From positions 40,268-104,267 of the forward strand of contig NZ_CANLCI010000013.1 of the NCBI RefSeq assembly GCF_947489035.1: a stretch of DNA of 64,000 nucleotides. The letters run 5' to 3'. The stretch's first letter is position 1. Every line of letters starts with the position of its first letter. The translations under genes were made by a program, and so were the position numbers. Positions 7,505 to 15,889 of this stretch are shown here, piece by piece. The notes below the pieces were generated by a model. That model ran no database searches. It saw only the letters and a list, made by a program, of their open reading frames with translations, and was not told the DNA's origin. The DNA comes from an uncultured Ferrimonas sp. GTDB lineage: Bacteria; Pseudomonadota; Gammaproteobacteria; Enterobacterales; Shewanellaceae.

Positions 7505-8689
7505 ATGAACACTCGCAGTAAATTAATAGGCGCCACCCTAATTGTGGCAGGCACCTCGATTGGTGCCGGCATGTTGGCCTTGCCATTGGCAACCGCCGCG
7601 ATCGGCTTTTGGCCAGCGATTGCGATGATGCTGATCACCTGGGGCTTATCCGCCTACAGCGCGCTGCTGATGTTGGAAGTAAACCTAAAAACCGGCGACA
7701 CCCTGAATCTGCACAGCATGACCGGCAAGGTGCTGGGCCGCAAAGGCCAGCTGCTGGGCATGGTGTCGATGCTGGCGCTGTTGTACGCCCTAACGGCGGC
7801 CTACTTAAGCGGCGGCTCGTCGCTGCTGATGCTGAAGCTGGCAGGCATCTTCGAGCTGTCTCCGGCGTTTGCGGCGGTGCTGTTTGCCGCTTTGGTGGGC
7901 TCGTTCGCGGCCTTTGGGGTGAAGTACGTTGATGGCGCTACTCGCCTCTTATTTGCCATCAAAATGGTGGCCTTGGTGCTGGTGGTTGCTGGGCTGTTGC
8001 CACAGGTTGAACTCACCCAGATCAGCGCGGTGGCGCCCGTTGAAGGTTCGGTGTGGGCGGCGGTGATCCCGGTGTTGATCACGTCGTTCGGTTTCCATGT
8101 GTGCATCCCACCGTTGGTGAAATACTTAAATGGCGATGTGGCGGATCTGCGTAAAGCGTTGCTGGCGGGATCGCTGCTGCCCCTGTTGTGTTACGGCCTG
8201 TGGCTGCTGGTGGCACTGGGCAGCTTAACCATGTTGGAACGTGCAGCATTAAGCGATGGCGATGCCTTGGCGGCGTTGATCTCCAGCCTGAGCGACAAAG
8301 CCCAGTGGAGCGGCATCGCACAGGCGCTCACTTTGTTTGCTGATCTGGCGCTGCTGACCTCATTCCTGGGGGTGAGTTTAAGCCTGTTCGATTACCTGTC
8401 TGAGCTGTTCCGTTTAGGCAAAAGCGCGGGCAGCCGTGTGATCAACTGGGGCTTAACCTTCTTGCCACCGCTGGCGCTGGCGCTGTTTTTCCCCGGTGGC
8501 TTTGTGGCGGTGTTGGGCTACGCTGCGGTGCCGCTGATTGTGCTGATGGTGCTGTTGCCGGTGGCGATGGCGCGTAAGCTGCGCGATGGCAACGGCGGCT
8601 ACCAAGTTTGCGGTGGCAATGGCGCGTTGGCCGTGGCGACCTTGGCAGGGTTACTGGTGATTGCCGCGCAAGTTTACACAACTTGGTAA
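7505..8689 (+). CDS. Aromatic amino-acid permease (TyrP/Mtr family)
   Basis: A 394-residue inner-membrane symporter of the hydroxy/aromatic amino-acid permease family, importing tyrosine or tryptophan with H+. Eleven hydrophobic helices are visible. The opening IVAGTSIGAGMLALPLA matches TyrP closely, as do the internal ALTAAYLSG, FGFHVCIPPLVKY and FLGVSLSLFDYLSELFRLG. The ATG at 7505 (MNTRSKLIGATL) best matches the family start; 7493 and the GTG at 7490 are possible alternatives and none has a strong ribosome-binding site. Choice between tyrosine and tryptophan is not possible from sequence alone. Confidence 0.88.
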   Translation: MNTRSKLIGATLIVAGTSIGAGMLALPLATAAIGFWPAIAMMLITWGLSAYSALLMLEVNLKTGDTLNLHSMTGKVLGRKGQLLGMVSMLALLYALTAAYLSGGSSLLMLKLAGIFELSPAFAAVLFAALVGSFAAFGVKYVDGATRLLFAIKMVALVLVVAGLLPQVELTQISAVAPVEGSVWAAVIPVLITSFGFHVCIPPLVKYLNGDVADLRKALLAGSLLPLLCYGLWLLVALGSLTMLERAALSDGDALAALISSLSDKAQWSGIAQALTLFADLALLTSFLGVSLSLFDYLSELFRLGKSAGSRVINWGLTFLPPLALALFFPGGFVAVLGYAAVPLIVLMVLLPVAMARKLRDGNGGYQVCGGNGALAVATLAGLLVIAAQVYTTW

Positions 8690-8772
8690 CAAGGGGGTGT
8701 TAATCCCTTAACCGCAGGGCGGGCTTCATGGTAGATTCGAACGGTTTGATAGAATCTGACTTGGAGCTCGTA

Positions 8773-10932
8773 ATGAAAAAATGGATGTTGCCGCTACTGG
8801 CACTCACCAGCAGCGGTGTGGCGCAAGCCACGGAAGGGATGTGGCAGCCGTACCAACTGCCGGCATTGGCAGACAAAATGGAGCAGCTGGGCTTCAACAT
8901 GGACGCCAACAAGATGGCGGACTTAAGCAAATTCCCAATGAACAGCGTGATCAACTTTGGCGGGTGTAGCGCTTCGTTTGTGTCGCCAAAAGGCTTGGTG
9001 GTCACCAACCACCACTGTGGCTACGGCGCCATCGCTTACCACTCCACCCCGGAAGACAACATTCTTGAAAATGGCTTCTTGGCGAAAACCTTAACCCAGG
9101 AAAAGAAGCCGGTGCCGGGTTACAAGATTTGGATCACCGAATCGATGAACGAAGTCACCGAACAGGTGATTGCCCCTGCGGCCAAGTTAACCGGCAAAGC
9201 TTACTTTGAAGCGATTGAACGCAATAAAAAAGCCTTGGTTGCCGAGTGTGAACAGGCTCCTTCTAGCCGTTGTGGCGTTTACAACTTCCACCACGGTGCC
9301 AGCTACTTCTTAGTGAAAGAGCTTGAGATCAAAGATGTGCGCTTGGTGTACACCCCGTCGATGTCGGTGGGCAAATACGGCGGCGATATCGACAACTGGA
9401 TGTGGCCGCGTCATACCGGTGATTTCGCCTTCTTCCGCGCCTACGTGGGCAAAGACGGCAAGCCAGCAGAATACAGCGAAGACAACGTGCCCTACGTGCC
9501 GCAGCGTTTCTTGAAAGTGTCGAGCGCAGGCCTGAAAGACAATGATTTTGTGATGGTGATGGGCTACCCCGGCCGCACCAACCGTTACCGCACCGCGGCT
9601 GAGGTAACCAACGCCTTTGAGTGGACCTACCCGACCGCTCGCGATCTGCGTAACGAACTGATCGAGGTGATCAAAACCAATTCTGAAGACGGTTCTAAAG
9701 CACGCCTTGCCTACGAAGGCACCTTAGCGGGCTTGGCCAACTACGCCAAAAACTACCAAAGCATGATCGACGGTTACCGTAAGTCGGATTTTGCCGATCG
9801 CAAGCAAGCGGGCGAGCAAGCGCTGACGGCGTGGATCAATGGCAAGGGCGATCGGGCGGCGAAGTACGGCAACGTCACCACGGAACTCAGCGGTTTGATT
9901 GAACAATCCCAGCAGCATCAGCAGCGGGATATGATCTTGGGTTACCTGCGTTACAACCAGATGTTTGCCACCGCGCAAAAGTTGTACCGCTTGGCTAACG
10001 AGAAGCAAAAAGACGATTTAGACCGTAAACGCGGCTACCAAGAGCGCGACATGGATAATTTCAAAGCGGGCTTACAACGGATGGAACGCCGTTACGACGC
10101 CACCGTGGATAAGGCGATGTTGCTGCACCTGCTAGAGCGTTACGCCGCCTTGCCTACGTCAGAACGCTTTGCTGAACTGGATCAGGCCTTTGCCATTGGC
10201 GACCGCTTCGATAAAGCGGCAGTATCCGCGCGCTTAGAGCAGATGTACGCCAACACCGAATTGGGCGATGCCGATACCCGTTTAGCTTGGGTCAACAAAA
10301 CCATTGCCCACTTTAATGTGTCGAAGGATCCGTTCATTAAGCTGGCCGTGGCCTACTACGACACCGCCTTAGCGCAAGAAAACCAAGAGAAAAGGTTAGA
10401 CGGCGAGCTGTTGAAAGCCCGCCCGGCTTACATGAGCGCCATCATCGCCCACAAGCAAAGCCTGGGTGAGCAGGTGTACGCCGACGCCAACTCAAGCCTG
10501 CGCGTAAGTTTTGGTACCGTGAAAAGCTACAGTCCGCAAGATGGCTTGGTGGCTACCCCCTTCACCACCATGGAAGGCTTAGCGGTAAAGGCCACCGGCG
10601 AAGAACCGTTTGATGCCTCTGCTAAACAGCTGCAGCTGATCAAAGACAAGCAGTTTGGTGCCTACGCCGATAAAGCGGTGGGCTCGGTTCCGGTTAACTT
10701 CCTCTCTACCGTGGATACCACCGGCGGTAACTCTGGCTCTGCCACCATCAATGGTGATGGCGAGTTGGTGGGGCTGTTGTTTGACGGCGTGTATGAAAGC
10801 ATCATCGCCGATTGGGATTACAACCCCGCCAGTGCCCGTTCCATCCACGTGGATTCCCGCTACATGCTGTGGGTAATGGATGAACTGGACGGTGCCGACA
10901 ACCTGCTGCAAGAGATGACCATCGTTAAATAA
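8773..10932 (+). CDS. S46-family dipeptidyl peptidase, DPP7 type
   Basis: A 719-residue secreted serine exopeptidase with a cleavable signal peptide (MKKWMLPLLALTSSGVAQA). It removes N-terminal dipeptides in the periplasm. The triad is visible: His in VVTNHHCGYGA, Asp in GGDIDNWMWPRHTGDF and Ser in TGGNSGSATIN. Eighteen residues after the Ser is a Gly (LLFDGVYE). In the family, Gly at this place marks DPP7 (hydrophobic P1) whereas Arg marks DPP11 (Asp/Glu P1), so DPP7-type specificity is inferred. The ATG at 8773 is chosen for its GGAG six bases upstream and the signal peptide. Length is normal for S46. Confidence 0.9.
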   Translation: MKKWMLPLLALTSSGVAQATEGMWQPYQLPALADKMEQLGFNMDANKMADLSKFPMNSVINFGGCSASFVSPKGLVVTNHHCGYGAIAYHSTPEDNILENGFLAKTLTQEKKPVPGYKIWITESMNEVTEQVIAPAAKLTGKAYFEAIERNKKALVAECEQAPSSRCGVYNFHHGASYFLVKELEIKDVRLVYTPSMSVGKYGGDIDNWMWPRHTGDFAFFRAYVGKDGKPAEYSEDNVPYVPQRFLKVSSAGLKDNDFVMVMGYPGRTNRYRTAAEVTNAFEWTYPTARDLRNELIEVIKTNSEDGSKARLAYEGTLAGLANYAKNYQSMIDGYRKSDFADRKQAGEQALTAWINGKGDRAAKYGNVTTELSGLIEQSQQHQQRDMILGYLRYNQMFATAQKLYRLANEKQKDDLDRKRGYQERDMDNFKAGLQRMERRYDATVDKAMLLHLLERYAALPTSERFAELDQAFAIGDRFDKAAVSARLEQMYANTELGDADTRLAWVNKTIAHFNVSKDPFIKLAVAYYDTALAQENQEKRLDGELLKARPAYMSAIIAHKQSLGEQVYADANSSLRVSFGTVKSYSPQDGLVATPFTTMEGLAVKATGEEPFDASAKQLQLIKDKQFGAYADKAVGSVPVNFLSTVDTTGGNSGSATINGDGELVGLLFDGVYESIIADWDYNPASARSIHVDSRYMLWVMDELDGADNLLQEMTIVK

Positions 10933-10972
10933 ATCGCGATCGGTTAAATAGTCAGCGAATGGCTTATGAATT

Positions 10973-11016
10973 GGGGTTAAAGGTTATGGTAATCATATAC
11001 TTTGGCCTTTAACCCC
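10973..11016. repeat. Hairpin between the peptidase gene and tRNA-Gly
   Basis: GGGGTTAAAGG (10973-10983) pairs perfectly with CCTTTAACCCC (11006-11016) around a 22-base loop. No T-run follows. It lies 40 bases past the peptidase stop and 28 before the tRNA, so it may end the peptidase transcript or mark tRNA processing. Confidence 0.55.
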
Positions 11017-11044
11017 AGTACTATCATTGGCGTTCACCAGATGC

Positions 11045-11118
11045 GCGACCATCGTATAATGGTATTACCTTAGCTTCCCAAGCTAATGACGCGGGTTCGA
11101 TTCCCGCTGGTCGCTCCA
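11045..11118 (+). tRNA. tRNA-Gly(CCC)
   Basis: A 74-base cloverleaf. The acceptor stem GCGACCA pairs with TGGTCGC, the discriminator base is T and CCA is encoded at 11116-11118. The anticodon stem TTAGC/GCTAA holds the loop TTCCCAA, giving anticodon CCC. The T-arm is CGGGTTCGATTCCCG. It is a single tRNA, with no neighbouring tRNA genes. Confidence 0.95.
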
Positions 11119-11429
11119 ACTGCTTCCCCAGCGGTTGTGGTTACCCCCTTACCTTGCTTTACCTTCCCCAAGATATGGATTGCAACGCCCCCTTGCGTGG
11201 TAACTGCGCCCGGATTGCGTCTGTTTTTTGATCGCGCTGGCCCCCGTTTTAGCTGCACAATTGCCCCCGCAGCCCCTGCACTTGGGTTGGCGCACACCGC
11301 GTGGATGACGTTATTTACAGCGGAGTGCCGAAAGCAACGCCAATTTTAGCTGCATGGCGCTGGTGAATTCATCGATGTCCGTTCATGCTTATTGGTTCTT
11401 AATTTCGCACTTCGTTACGGATAACGGCA
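11119..11429. other. Intergenic region between tRNA-Gly and pilU
   Basis: 311 bases with no gene or recognisable structure that I can support. The open frames here start inside the tRNA and have no family resemblance. It probably contains the pilU promoter. A tRNA 3' end can serve as an integration site, but I see no duplicated att-like copy in this window. Confidence 0.4.
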
Positions 11430-12590
11430 ATGCAATTTGAACAGATGCTGGCACAGCTGGCCGAGCAAGATGGCTCGGATCTTTACCTTACTCTGGGCGC
11501 CAAACCGGTGGCCAAATTCCAAGGGGCGTTACGGCCGCTGCACGACCAAGTGATGGATCGGGATAGCCTACGCCAGATCGCGCTCGGCATTATGGACGCC
11601 GAGCAGCAACAGGCGTTTGAGAAAGATCTGGAGATGAACTTGGCCATCGGCTTGGATGGGGTTGGCCGTTTTCGGATCAACATTTTTCAGCAACGCAACG
11701 CCATTGCGATAGTGGCGCGCAACATCAAAACCGACATTCCTCGCTTTGACGATCTGGGCCTGCCGCAGGTACTGAAAGAGGTGATCATGAAGCAGCGCGG
11801 CTTGGTGCTGTTTGTGGGCGGCACCGGATCCGGCAAGTCCACCTCGCTGGCCAGCTTGATTGATCACCGTAATCGCAACAGCGATGGCCACATCATCACC
11901 ATTGAGGATCCGGTGGAGTACGTGCACGACCATCAACGCTGCATTGTTAATCAGCGCGAGGTGGGGGTGGACACCCGCAGCTTCCAAGCGGCACTGAAAA
12001 ACACCCTGCGCCAAGCCCCGGATGTGATTTTGATTGGTGAAATTCGCGATCAAGAAACCATGGAACACGCCTTGGCCTTTGCCGAAACCGGCCACTTGGC
12101 GATCTCAACCTTGCACGCCAACAACGCCAACCAAGCCCTGGATCGGATCGTGAACTTCTTCCCCGAAGAGCGCCGCAGCCAGCTGTTGAATGACTTAGGC
12201 AATAACCTGCAGGCGTTTGTGTCACAGCGGTTGGTGCCCACGGCGGATGGCAAACGCTGCGCCGCGGTGGAAGTGATGCTTGGCACGCTGACGGTGCGGG
12301 ATAAGATCAAAAAAGGCGAAAGTGCCGAGCTGAAAGAGATCATGAATAAATCGAAGCAGCTGGGGATGCAAACCTTTGATGGCGCGTTGATCGATTTGGT
12401 GCAATCGGGCCGAGTGACCGAAGAAACGGCGCTGAAATTTGCGGATTCCCCCACCAACTTAAAGCTGGAGCTGAAGCTGCAACGTCAAGGCCAAAGCGGC
12501 ACGACCGAGCCCAGCGCGGGCGGCTTAAGTCTAGAGCTGCAACCGCTGCCCCAAGTCGAGACCGAAGAGGACGAAGACGATCGCTTTTAA
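11430..12590 (+). CDS. pilU: Type IV pilus retraction ATPase PilU
   Basis: A 386-residue hexameric secretion-type ATPase of the PilT/PilU branch, which helps PilT retract type IV pili at the inner membrane. Walker A is GGTGSGKST (about residues 130-138), the Asp box is near ITIEDPVEYVH, Walker B is PDVILIGEIRDQET, and the His box is ISTLHANNA. The long C-terminal tail ending in acidic EEDEDDRF fits PilU rather than PilT, whose AIRNLIRE C-terminal motif is missing here. No pilT gene lies beside it; the pair is adjacent in many genomes. Confidence 0.85.
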   Translation: MQFEQMLAQLAEQDGSDLYLTLGAKPVAKFQGALRPLHDQVMDRDSLRQIALGIMDAEQQQAFEKDLEMNLAIGLDGVGRFRINIFQQRNAIAIVARNIKTDIPRFDDLGLPQVLKEVIMKQRGLVLFVGGTGSGKSTSLASLIDHRNRNSDGHIITIEDPVEYVHDHQRCIVNQREVGVDTRSFQAALKNTLRQAPDVILIGEIRDQETMEHALAFAETGHLAISTLHANNANQALDRIVNFFPEERRSQLLNDLGNNLQAFVSQRLVPTADGKRCAAVEVMLGTLTVRDKIKKGESAELKEIMNKSKQLGMQTFDGALIDLVQSGRVTEETALKFADSPTNLKLELKLQRQGQSGTTEPSAGGLSLELQPLPQVETEEDEDDRF

Positions 12591-12616
12591 TCTCTCGCGC
12601 GACTAAGGTAGCCAAG

Positions 12617-12645
12617 AACAACGCCAGTCTGAGACTGGCGTTGTT
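12617..12645. terminator. Hairpin between pilU and menB
   Basis: A perfect 14-bp palindrome with arms AACAACGCCAGTCT (12617-12630) and AGACTGGCGTTGTT (12632-12645) separated by one base. It lies 26 bases past the pilU stop, between the convergent genes pilU and menB. There is no long T-run on either side, so it is a weak or bidirectional terminator. Confidence 0.55.
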
Positions 12646-12717
12646 GGTTGTTGCGGCGGGCTGGCGGGCTATATATCAGCTCGGCCAAGGATCCGCCAAC
12701 GAACAGCTCTGCCTAGC

Positions 12718-13617
12718 TCAGTAATGCCACGGGAACTTGCTGAAGTCCTTGGCGCGCTTCTCTAAGAAGGCATCGCGCCCCTCTTGCGCTTCGTCGGTGC
12801 CGTAGGCCAAGCGGGTGGCTTCACCGGCAAACAACTGCTGCCCAACTAAGCCATCGTCTGGCAGGTTGAAGCCGTACTTGAGCATCCGCATGGCGGTTGG
12901 CGACTTGGAGTTGATCTCGGCCGCCCAACGCAGTGCTTCTTGTTCCAGCTCGGCGTGATCCACCACCTTGTTGACCATGCCCATCTCGTACGCTTCTTGC
13001 GCCGAGTAGTTAAAGCCACAGAAGAAGATCTCACGGGCGCGCTTTTGGCCAATCATCTTGGCTAAGTAGGCGCTGCCGTAACCGGAATCGAACGAGGCCA
13101 CATCCGGATCGGTTTGCTTGAATACCGCGTGCTCTTTTGACGCCAAAGTCAGATCGCACACCACGTGCAAGCTGTGGCCACCGCCAACGGCCCAGCCGGG
13201 GACCACGGCGATCACCACCTTGGGCATAAAGCGGATCAGTCGTTGCACTTCCAGAATGTGTAAGCGACCCATGCGAGCGACGTCGGCGCTGCCTTCTTCG
13301 CCTTCATATTTGTAGCCATCTTTGCCACGAATGCGCTGATCGCCGCCAGAGGAGAACGACCACTGGCCTTTGGCCGATGGGCCGTTGCCGGTGATTAAAA
13401 CACAGCCAACATCAGACCATTGGCGAGCGTGATCCAGCGCGGTGTAGAGCTCGTCTACGGTGCGGGGGCGAAACGCATTGAGGCAATCCGGGCGGTCGAG
13501 GGCGATCCGCACGGTGCCTTGGTCTTTGGCACGGTGGTAGGTGATGTCTTCAAAATCAAAGCCAGGGACCTGATCCCACTGTTGTGGGTCAAAGATCTCG
13601 GATACGGATTGGGTCAT
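12718..13617 (-). CDS. menB: 1,4-dihydroxy-2-naphthoyl-CoA synthase MenB
   Basis: A 299-residue crotonase-fold enzyme that closes the second ring of menaquinone from o-succinylbenzoyl-CoA. Family motifs are visible: SSGGDQRIRGKDGYKYEG in the substrate loop, PKVVIAVVPGWAVGGGHSLHVVCDLTLAS forming the oxyanion hole, and VASFDSGYGSAYLAK with the catalytic Asp. The ATG at 13617 (MTQSVSEIF) is chosen over the TTG at 13635. The other men genes are not in the window. Menaquinone fits the anaerobic respiration implied by the nap operon. Confidence 0.93.
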   Translation of the reverse strand: MTQSVSEIFDPQQWDQVPGFDFEDITYHRAKDQGTVRIALDRPDCLNAFRPRTVDELYTALDHARQWSDVGCVLITGNGPSAKGQWSFSSGGDQRIRGKDGYKYEGEEGSADVARMGRLHILEVQRLIRFMPKVVIAVVPGWAVGGGHSLHVVCDLTLASKEHAVFKQTDPDVASFDSGYGSAYLAKMIGQKRAREIFFCGFNYSAQEAYEMGMVNKVVDHAELEQEALRWAAEINSKSPTAMRMLKYGFNLPDDGLVGQQLFAGEATRLAYGTDEAQEGRDAFLEKRAKDFSKFPWHY

Positions 13618-13733
13618 GGTGGGGATCCACTGCAAGTTAAGTTAAACCAAGGCTAGGGAGAGTTGCTCTAAGGGTCAAATCCAGTCGCTGCTTTCGCGGT
13701 GCAGATCAGTTATTTGTACGCGACGAATGGCGG

Positions 13734-14135
13734 CTAATTGCGGTGCTCTTGCTGTTGCAGTAACGCATCGAGCAACGGCAGATCCGCCGGCGCCAGAAAT
13801 TGACGGTCGATCTGCTGGGCTGGCAGCCAACGGTATTGATGGTGGCTGCCGGTTAGGCGGATGGGATCCCCATGCCAGTGGCACAGGTAGCCGTGTAAGT
13901 GGATCACCTTGTCGCCATAGTCGTGGCGCGAGCTGGCCAAGTAGTCGCGAACGCTGGCCCGTATCGACAGCTCCTCTTGCAGCTCCCGTTGTAAGGCCTG
14001 CTGCGGGGTTTCACCGGCATCAATTTTGCCGCCGGGAAACTCCCATAAGCCCCCTTGGCTGCCTTTGCTGTGGCGCTGGGCAATAAAGACTTGCTGCTTG
14101 TGCACCATAAGGGCGGCGACCACGTCGATAATCAT
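13734..14135 (-). CDS. mutT: MutT-type Nudix hydrolase (8-oxo-dGTP diphosphatase)
   Basis: A 133-residue Nudix enzyme that removes 8-oxo-dGTP from the nucleotide pool and so prevents A:T to C:G mutations. The Nudix box is complete: GKIDAGETPQQALQRELQEEL (Gx5Ex7REUxEE) after the MutT-like WEFPGG. The N-terminus VVAALMVHKQQVFIAQRH also matches MutT. It stands alone here, not next to secA as in many relatives. The upstream side holds the orphan leader region described at 14136-14500. Confidence 0.85.
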   Translation of the reverse strand: MIIDVVAALMVHKQQVFIAQRHSKGSQGGLWEFPGGKIDAGETPQQALQRELQEELSIRASVRDYLASSRHDYGDKVIHLHGYLCHWHGDPIRLTGSHHQYRWLPAQQIDRQFLAPADLPLLDALLQQQEHRN

Positions 14136-14302
14136 CGCTTATCTCTCCTGCTTTATCGCCAAAACGGCAACAAGATGTTGCGTTAATGTTAAAATGCAAT
14201 GCTTTGCTGGCTTATTATTTACTGTGGCTGCCATCAGGCTTTAATTCATTGTTTTACTAGAATAATTCACTGAATTAGAGCCTGTGCTTTATTTGCGACG
14301 GC

Positions 14303-14314
14303 GGCGGTAGCGTG
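14303..14314 (+). promoter_or_regulatory. ops element (RfaH recruitment signal)
   Basis: GGCGGTAGCGTG is identical to the E. coli ops sequence that pauses RNA polymerase and recruits RfaH. An rfaH gene is present in this window at 57258. The rest of the JUMPstart box is not conserved, and no polysaccharide operon follows. Confidence 0.5.
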
Positions 14315-14387
14315 GCATGGTTGCCGCAGCTCGAGGGCGCTTTGCCTGGATCCGATTCTAAGCAACAGCAATCTCCGCTGGCTTTGT

Positions 14388-14418
14388 GCCCGGCTTATTG
14401 AATAGCCGGGCTTTTTTT
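14388..14418 (+). terminator. Orphan intrinsic terminator upstream of dodecin
   Basis: The 8-bp stem GCCCGGCT/AGCCGGGC has an 8-base loop and a run of seven T. It points rightward and has no protein gene before it on that strand. Confidence 0.85.
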
Positions 14419-14500
14419 GCGCCTTGTTCACAGGCAAGGGGCAAGGCCAGTCATCGCGCGGTCTACACTTAGGCAAATGTACTGCCTAAAAGGCCGGATC

Positions 14501-14707
14501 ATGCCGCATCACATCTATGAAAAAATTGAACTGACTGGATCATCCACCCTCAGCAGCGATGATGCCATTGCGAACGCCATCGCCTCGGCCAGTAAAACCC
14601 ACCACAACTTACGCTGGTTTGAAGTGGTTGAGAGCCGTGGCCATGTGGTTGATGGCACCGTCGCGCATTGGCAGGTAACGATAAAAGTAGGCTTTACCCG
14701 CACTTAG
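14501..14707 (+). CDS. Dodecin-family flavin-binding protein
   Basis: A 68-residue dodecin. Twelve copies form a hollow sphere that stores or quenches flavins. Family features are the opening HIYEKIELTGSS, the helix segment DAIANAIASASKTHHNLRWFEV with the flavin-stacking Trp, and the strands RGHVVDGTVAHWQVTIKVGF. The ATG at 14501 is chosen because the protein then starts exactly as dodecins do; the longer frame has no matching extension. AAGG lies about 8 bases upstream. It overlaps the end of queG by 4 bases in convergent orientation. Confidence 0.88.
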   Translation: MPHHIYEKIELTGSSTLSSDDAIANAIASASKTHHNLRWFEVVESRGHVVDGTVAHWQVTIKVGFTRT

Positions 14708-15840
14708 GCGTCGCGCGGTAAGCCTTTTTCAACCACGCGGATCAACCGCTGTTGCTGGCGGTTACGGTACTCGCCTTGGCGTTGCTGCAGTTGATTGAGC
14801 GCCCAATGGATGTGTTCATCCACCATCTCGTCCACCCGCCCCAGACCCTGAGTTAACGCGCTGATCACCTCGGCGCTGGCAGGGCCATTGCCCAGTGCGA
14901 CCGCCAAATTACGCTGCCAGCGACGAAAACCAATGCGGCGGATGGGCGAGCCTTCCATCTGTTTTAAGAACGCGGCTTCATCCCATTGCCATAGGGTCAG
15001 CAGTTTAGGCTGTTGCAGCGCATCGCGAATGTGGAAATCCGATTCGCTGGTCAGCGGCGCGGCGCGATTCCACGGGCACACCAATTGGCAATCATCGCAA
15101 CCGTAGATGCGGTTGCCGATGGCGGCGCGTAAGGGCTCTGGAATGGCGTGATCCGATTCGATGGTGAGGTAACTGATGCAGCGGCGGCCATCCACTACGT
15201 AGGGCTCGACAATCGCTTTGGTGGGGCAGATGGTTAAGCAAGCGCTGCAACTGCCGCAATCTTGCTGGTTGGCTTCGTCGTTGGGCAGCGGCAGATTGAC
15301 CAGCAGCTCGCCAAGGAAAAACCAGCTTCCGGCTTGCTCGTTCAGCAGCAGTGAGTGTTTGCCAACCCAGCCCAGCCCGGCATTACGGGCCAGCGGCCGC
15401 TCCAACAGGGGGGCGGAGTCGACAAAAGGGCGAAAGTTATGGTCGTCGCTTTCAGGCAGTTCCGCTTTAATCCAATCCCCGAGCTTTTTCAGCCGATTAC
15501 GCATCAGTTTGTGGTAATCGCGGCCACCGGCGTAGCGGCTAACGTAGGCGCTGTCGCTTTGCTTTAAGTTGGCGGCAAAGCCTGCTTCTGGGGGGAGGTA
15601 ATCCAGCGCAACGCAGATCACCTTCAAAGTGCCCGGATGCAGTTGCTCTGGATGGCAGCGCATGTCGCCGTGGCGTGCCATGTAATCCATGTCGCCGTGG
15701 TAGTGGTTCTCTAGCCATTGTTGCAGCCGTGGCCACTCTTGGCTGAGATCAATATCGGCGATGCCTACGGCGCGAAAACCGAGCTGTTGCCCTTGCTGTT
15801 TAATGCGGGCGGCAAAGGCCGCCCAGTCGGTACTGTTCAT
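14704..15840 (-). CDS. queG: Epoxyqueuosine reductase QueG
   Basis: A 378-residue cobalamin-dependent iron-sulfur enzyme that makes queuosine in tRNA from epoxyqueuosine. Two ferredoxin-type 4Fe-4S motifs are visible: CGSCSACLTICPTKAI and the split second cluster ending CDDCQLVCPW. The N-terminal domain has the family's GFRAVGIADIDLS and MDYMARHGDMR. The C-terminal HEAT-like part (RRIGFRRWQRNLAVALGN) is present, so the length is complete. The E. coli neighbours nnr and tsaE are absent here; it is followed by dodecin in convergent orientation. Confidence 0.93.
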   Translation of the reverse strand: MNSTDWAAFAARIKQQGQQLGFRAVGIADIDLSQEWPRLQQWLENHYHGDMDYMARHGDMRCHPEQLHPGTLKVICVALDYLPPEAGFAANLKQSDSAYVSRYAGGRDYHKLMRNRLKKLGDWIKAELPESDDHNFRPFVDSAPLLERPLARNAGLGWVGKHSLLLNEQAGSWFFLGELLVNLPLPNDEANQQDCGSCSACLTICPTKAIVEPYVVDGRRCISYLTIESDHAIPEPLRAAIGNRIYGCDDCQLVCPWNRAAPLTSESDFHIRDALQQPKLLTLWQWDEAAFLKQMEGSPIRRIGFRRWQRNLAVALGNGPASAEVISALTQGLGRVDEMVDEHIHWALNQLQQRQGEYRNRQQQRLIRVVEKGLPRDA

Positions 15841-15889
15841 GGGCGCAAGGGTAGCAACCGCAACGTCTTTTGCGTAGAGCTAATTGCGA

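Larger units (their letters stand above)
14270..14418 (+). ncRNA. Candidate small RNA or attenuated leader
   Basis: An intrinsic terminator at the right edge has no protein gene upstream on its strand, so some non-coding transcript probably ends here. Inside it GCGGC/GCCGC segments (about 14301-14328) can form a hairpin. The left boundary is only a guess, placed just after a possible -10 hexamer. It matches no RNA family I know; it is not an FMN riboswitch. Confidence 0.35.
14136..14500. other. Intergenic region mutT to dodecin with ops element, terminator and operator-like repeat
   Basis: 365 bases without a protein gene. Read rightward it contains an AT-rich start (possible -10 TAGAAT at 14258-14263, with no good -35), a perfect ops 12-mer (14303-14314), an intrinsic terminator (14388-14418), and a 6-bp inverted repeat TAGGCA-N7-TGCCTA (14470-14488) just before the dodecin start. 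The order suggests a short RNA or an attenuated leader. Confidence 0.55.

Noticed and set aside
14270..14418. FMN riboswitch ahead of the flavin-binding dodecin gene
   Set aside because: None of the conserved RFN segments such as the GGGGCGGGGUGAAAUUCCC-like core is present.
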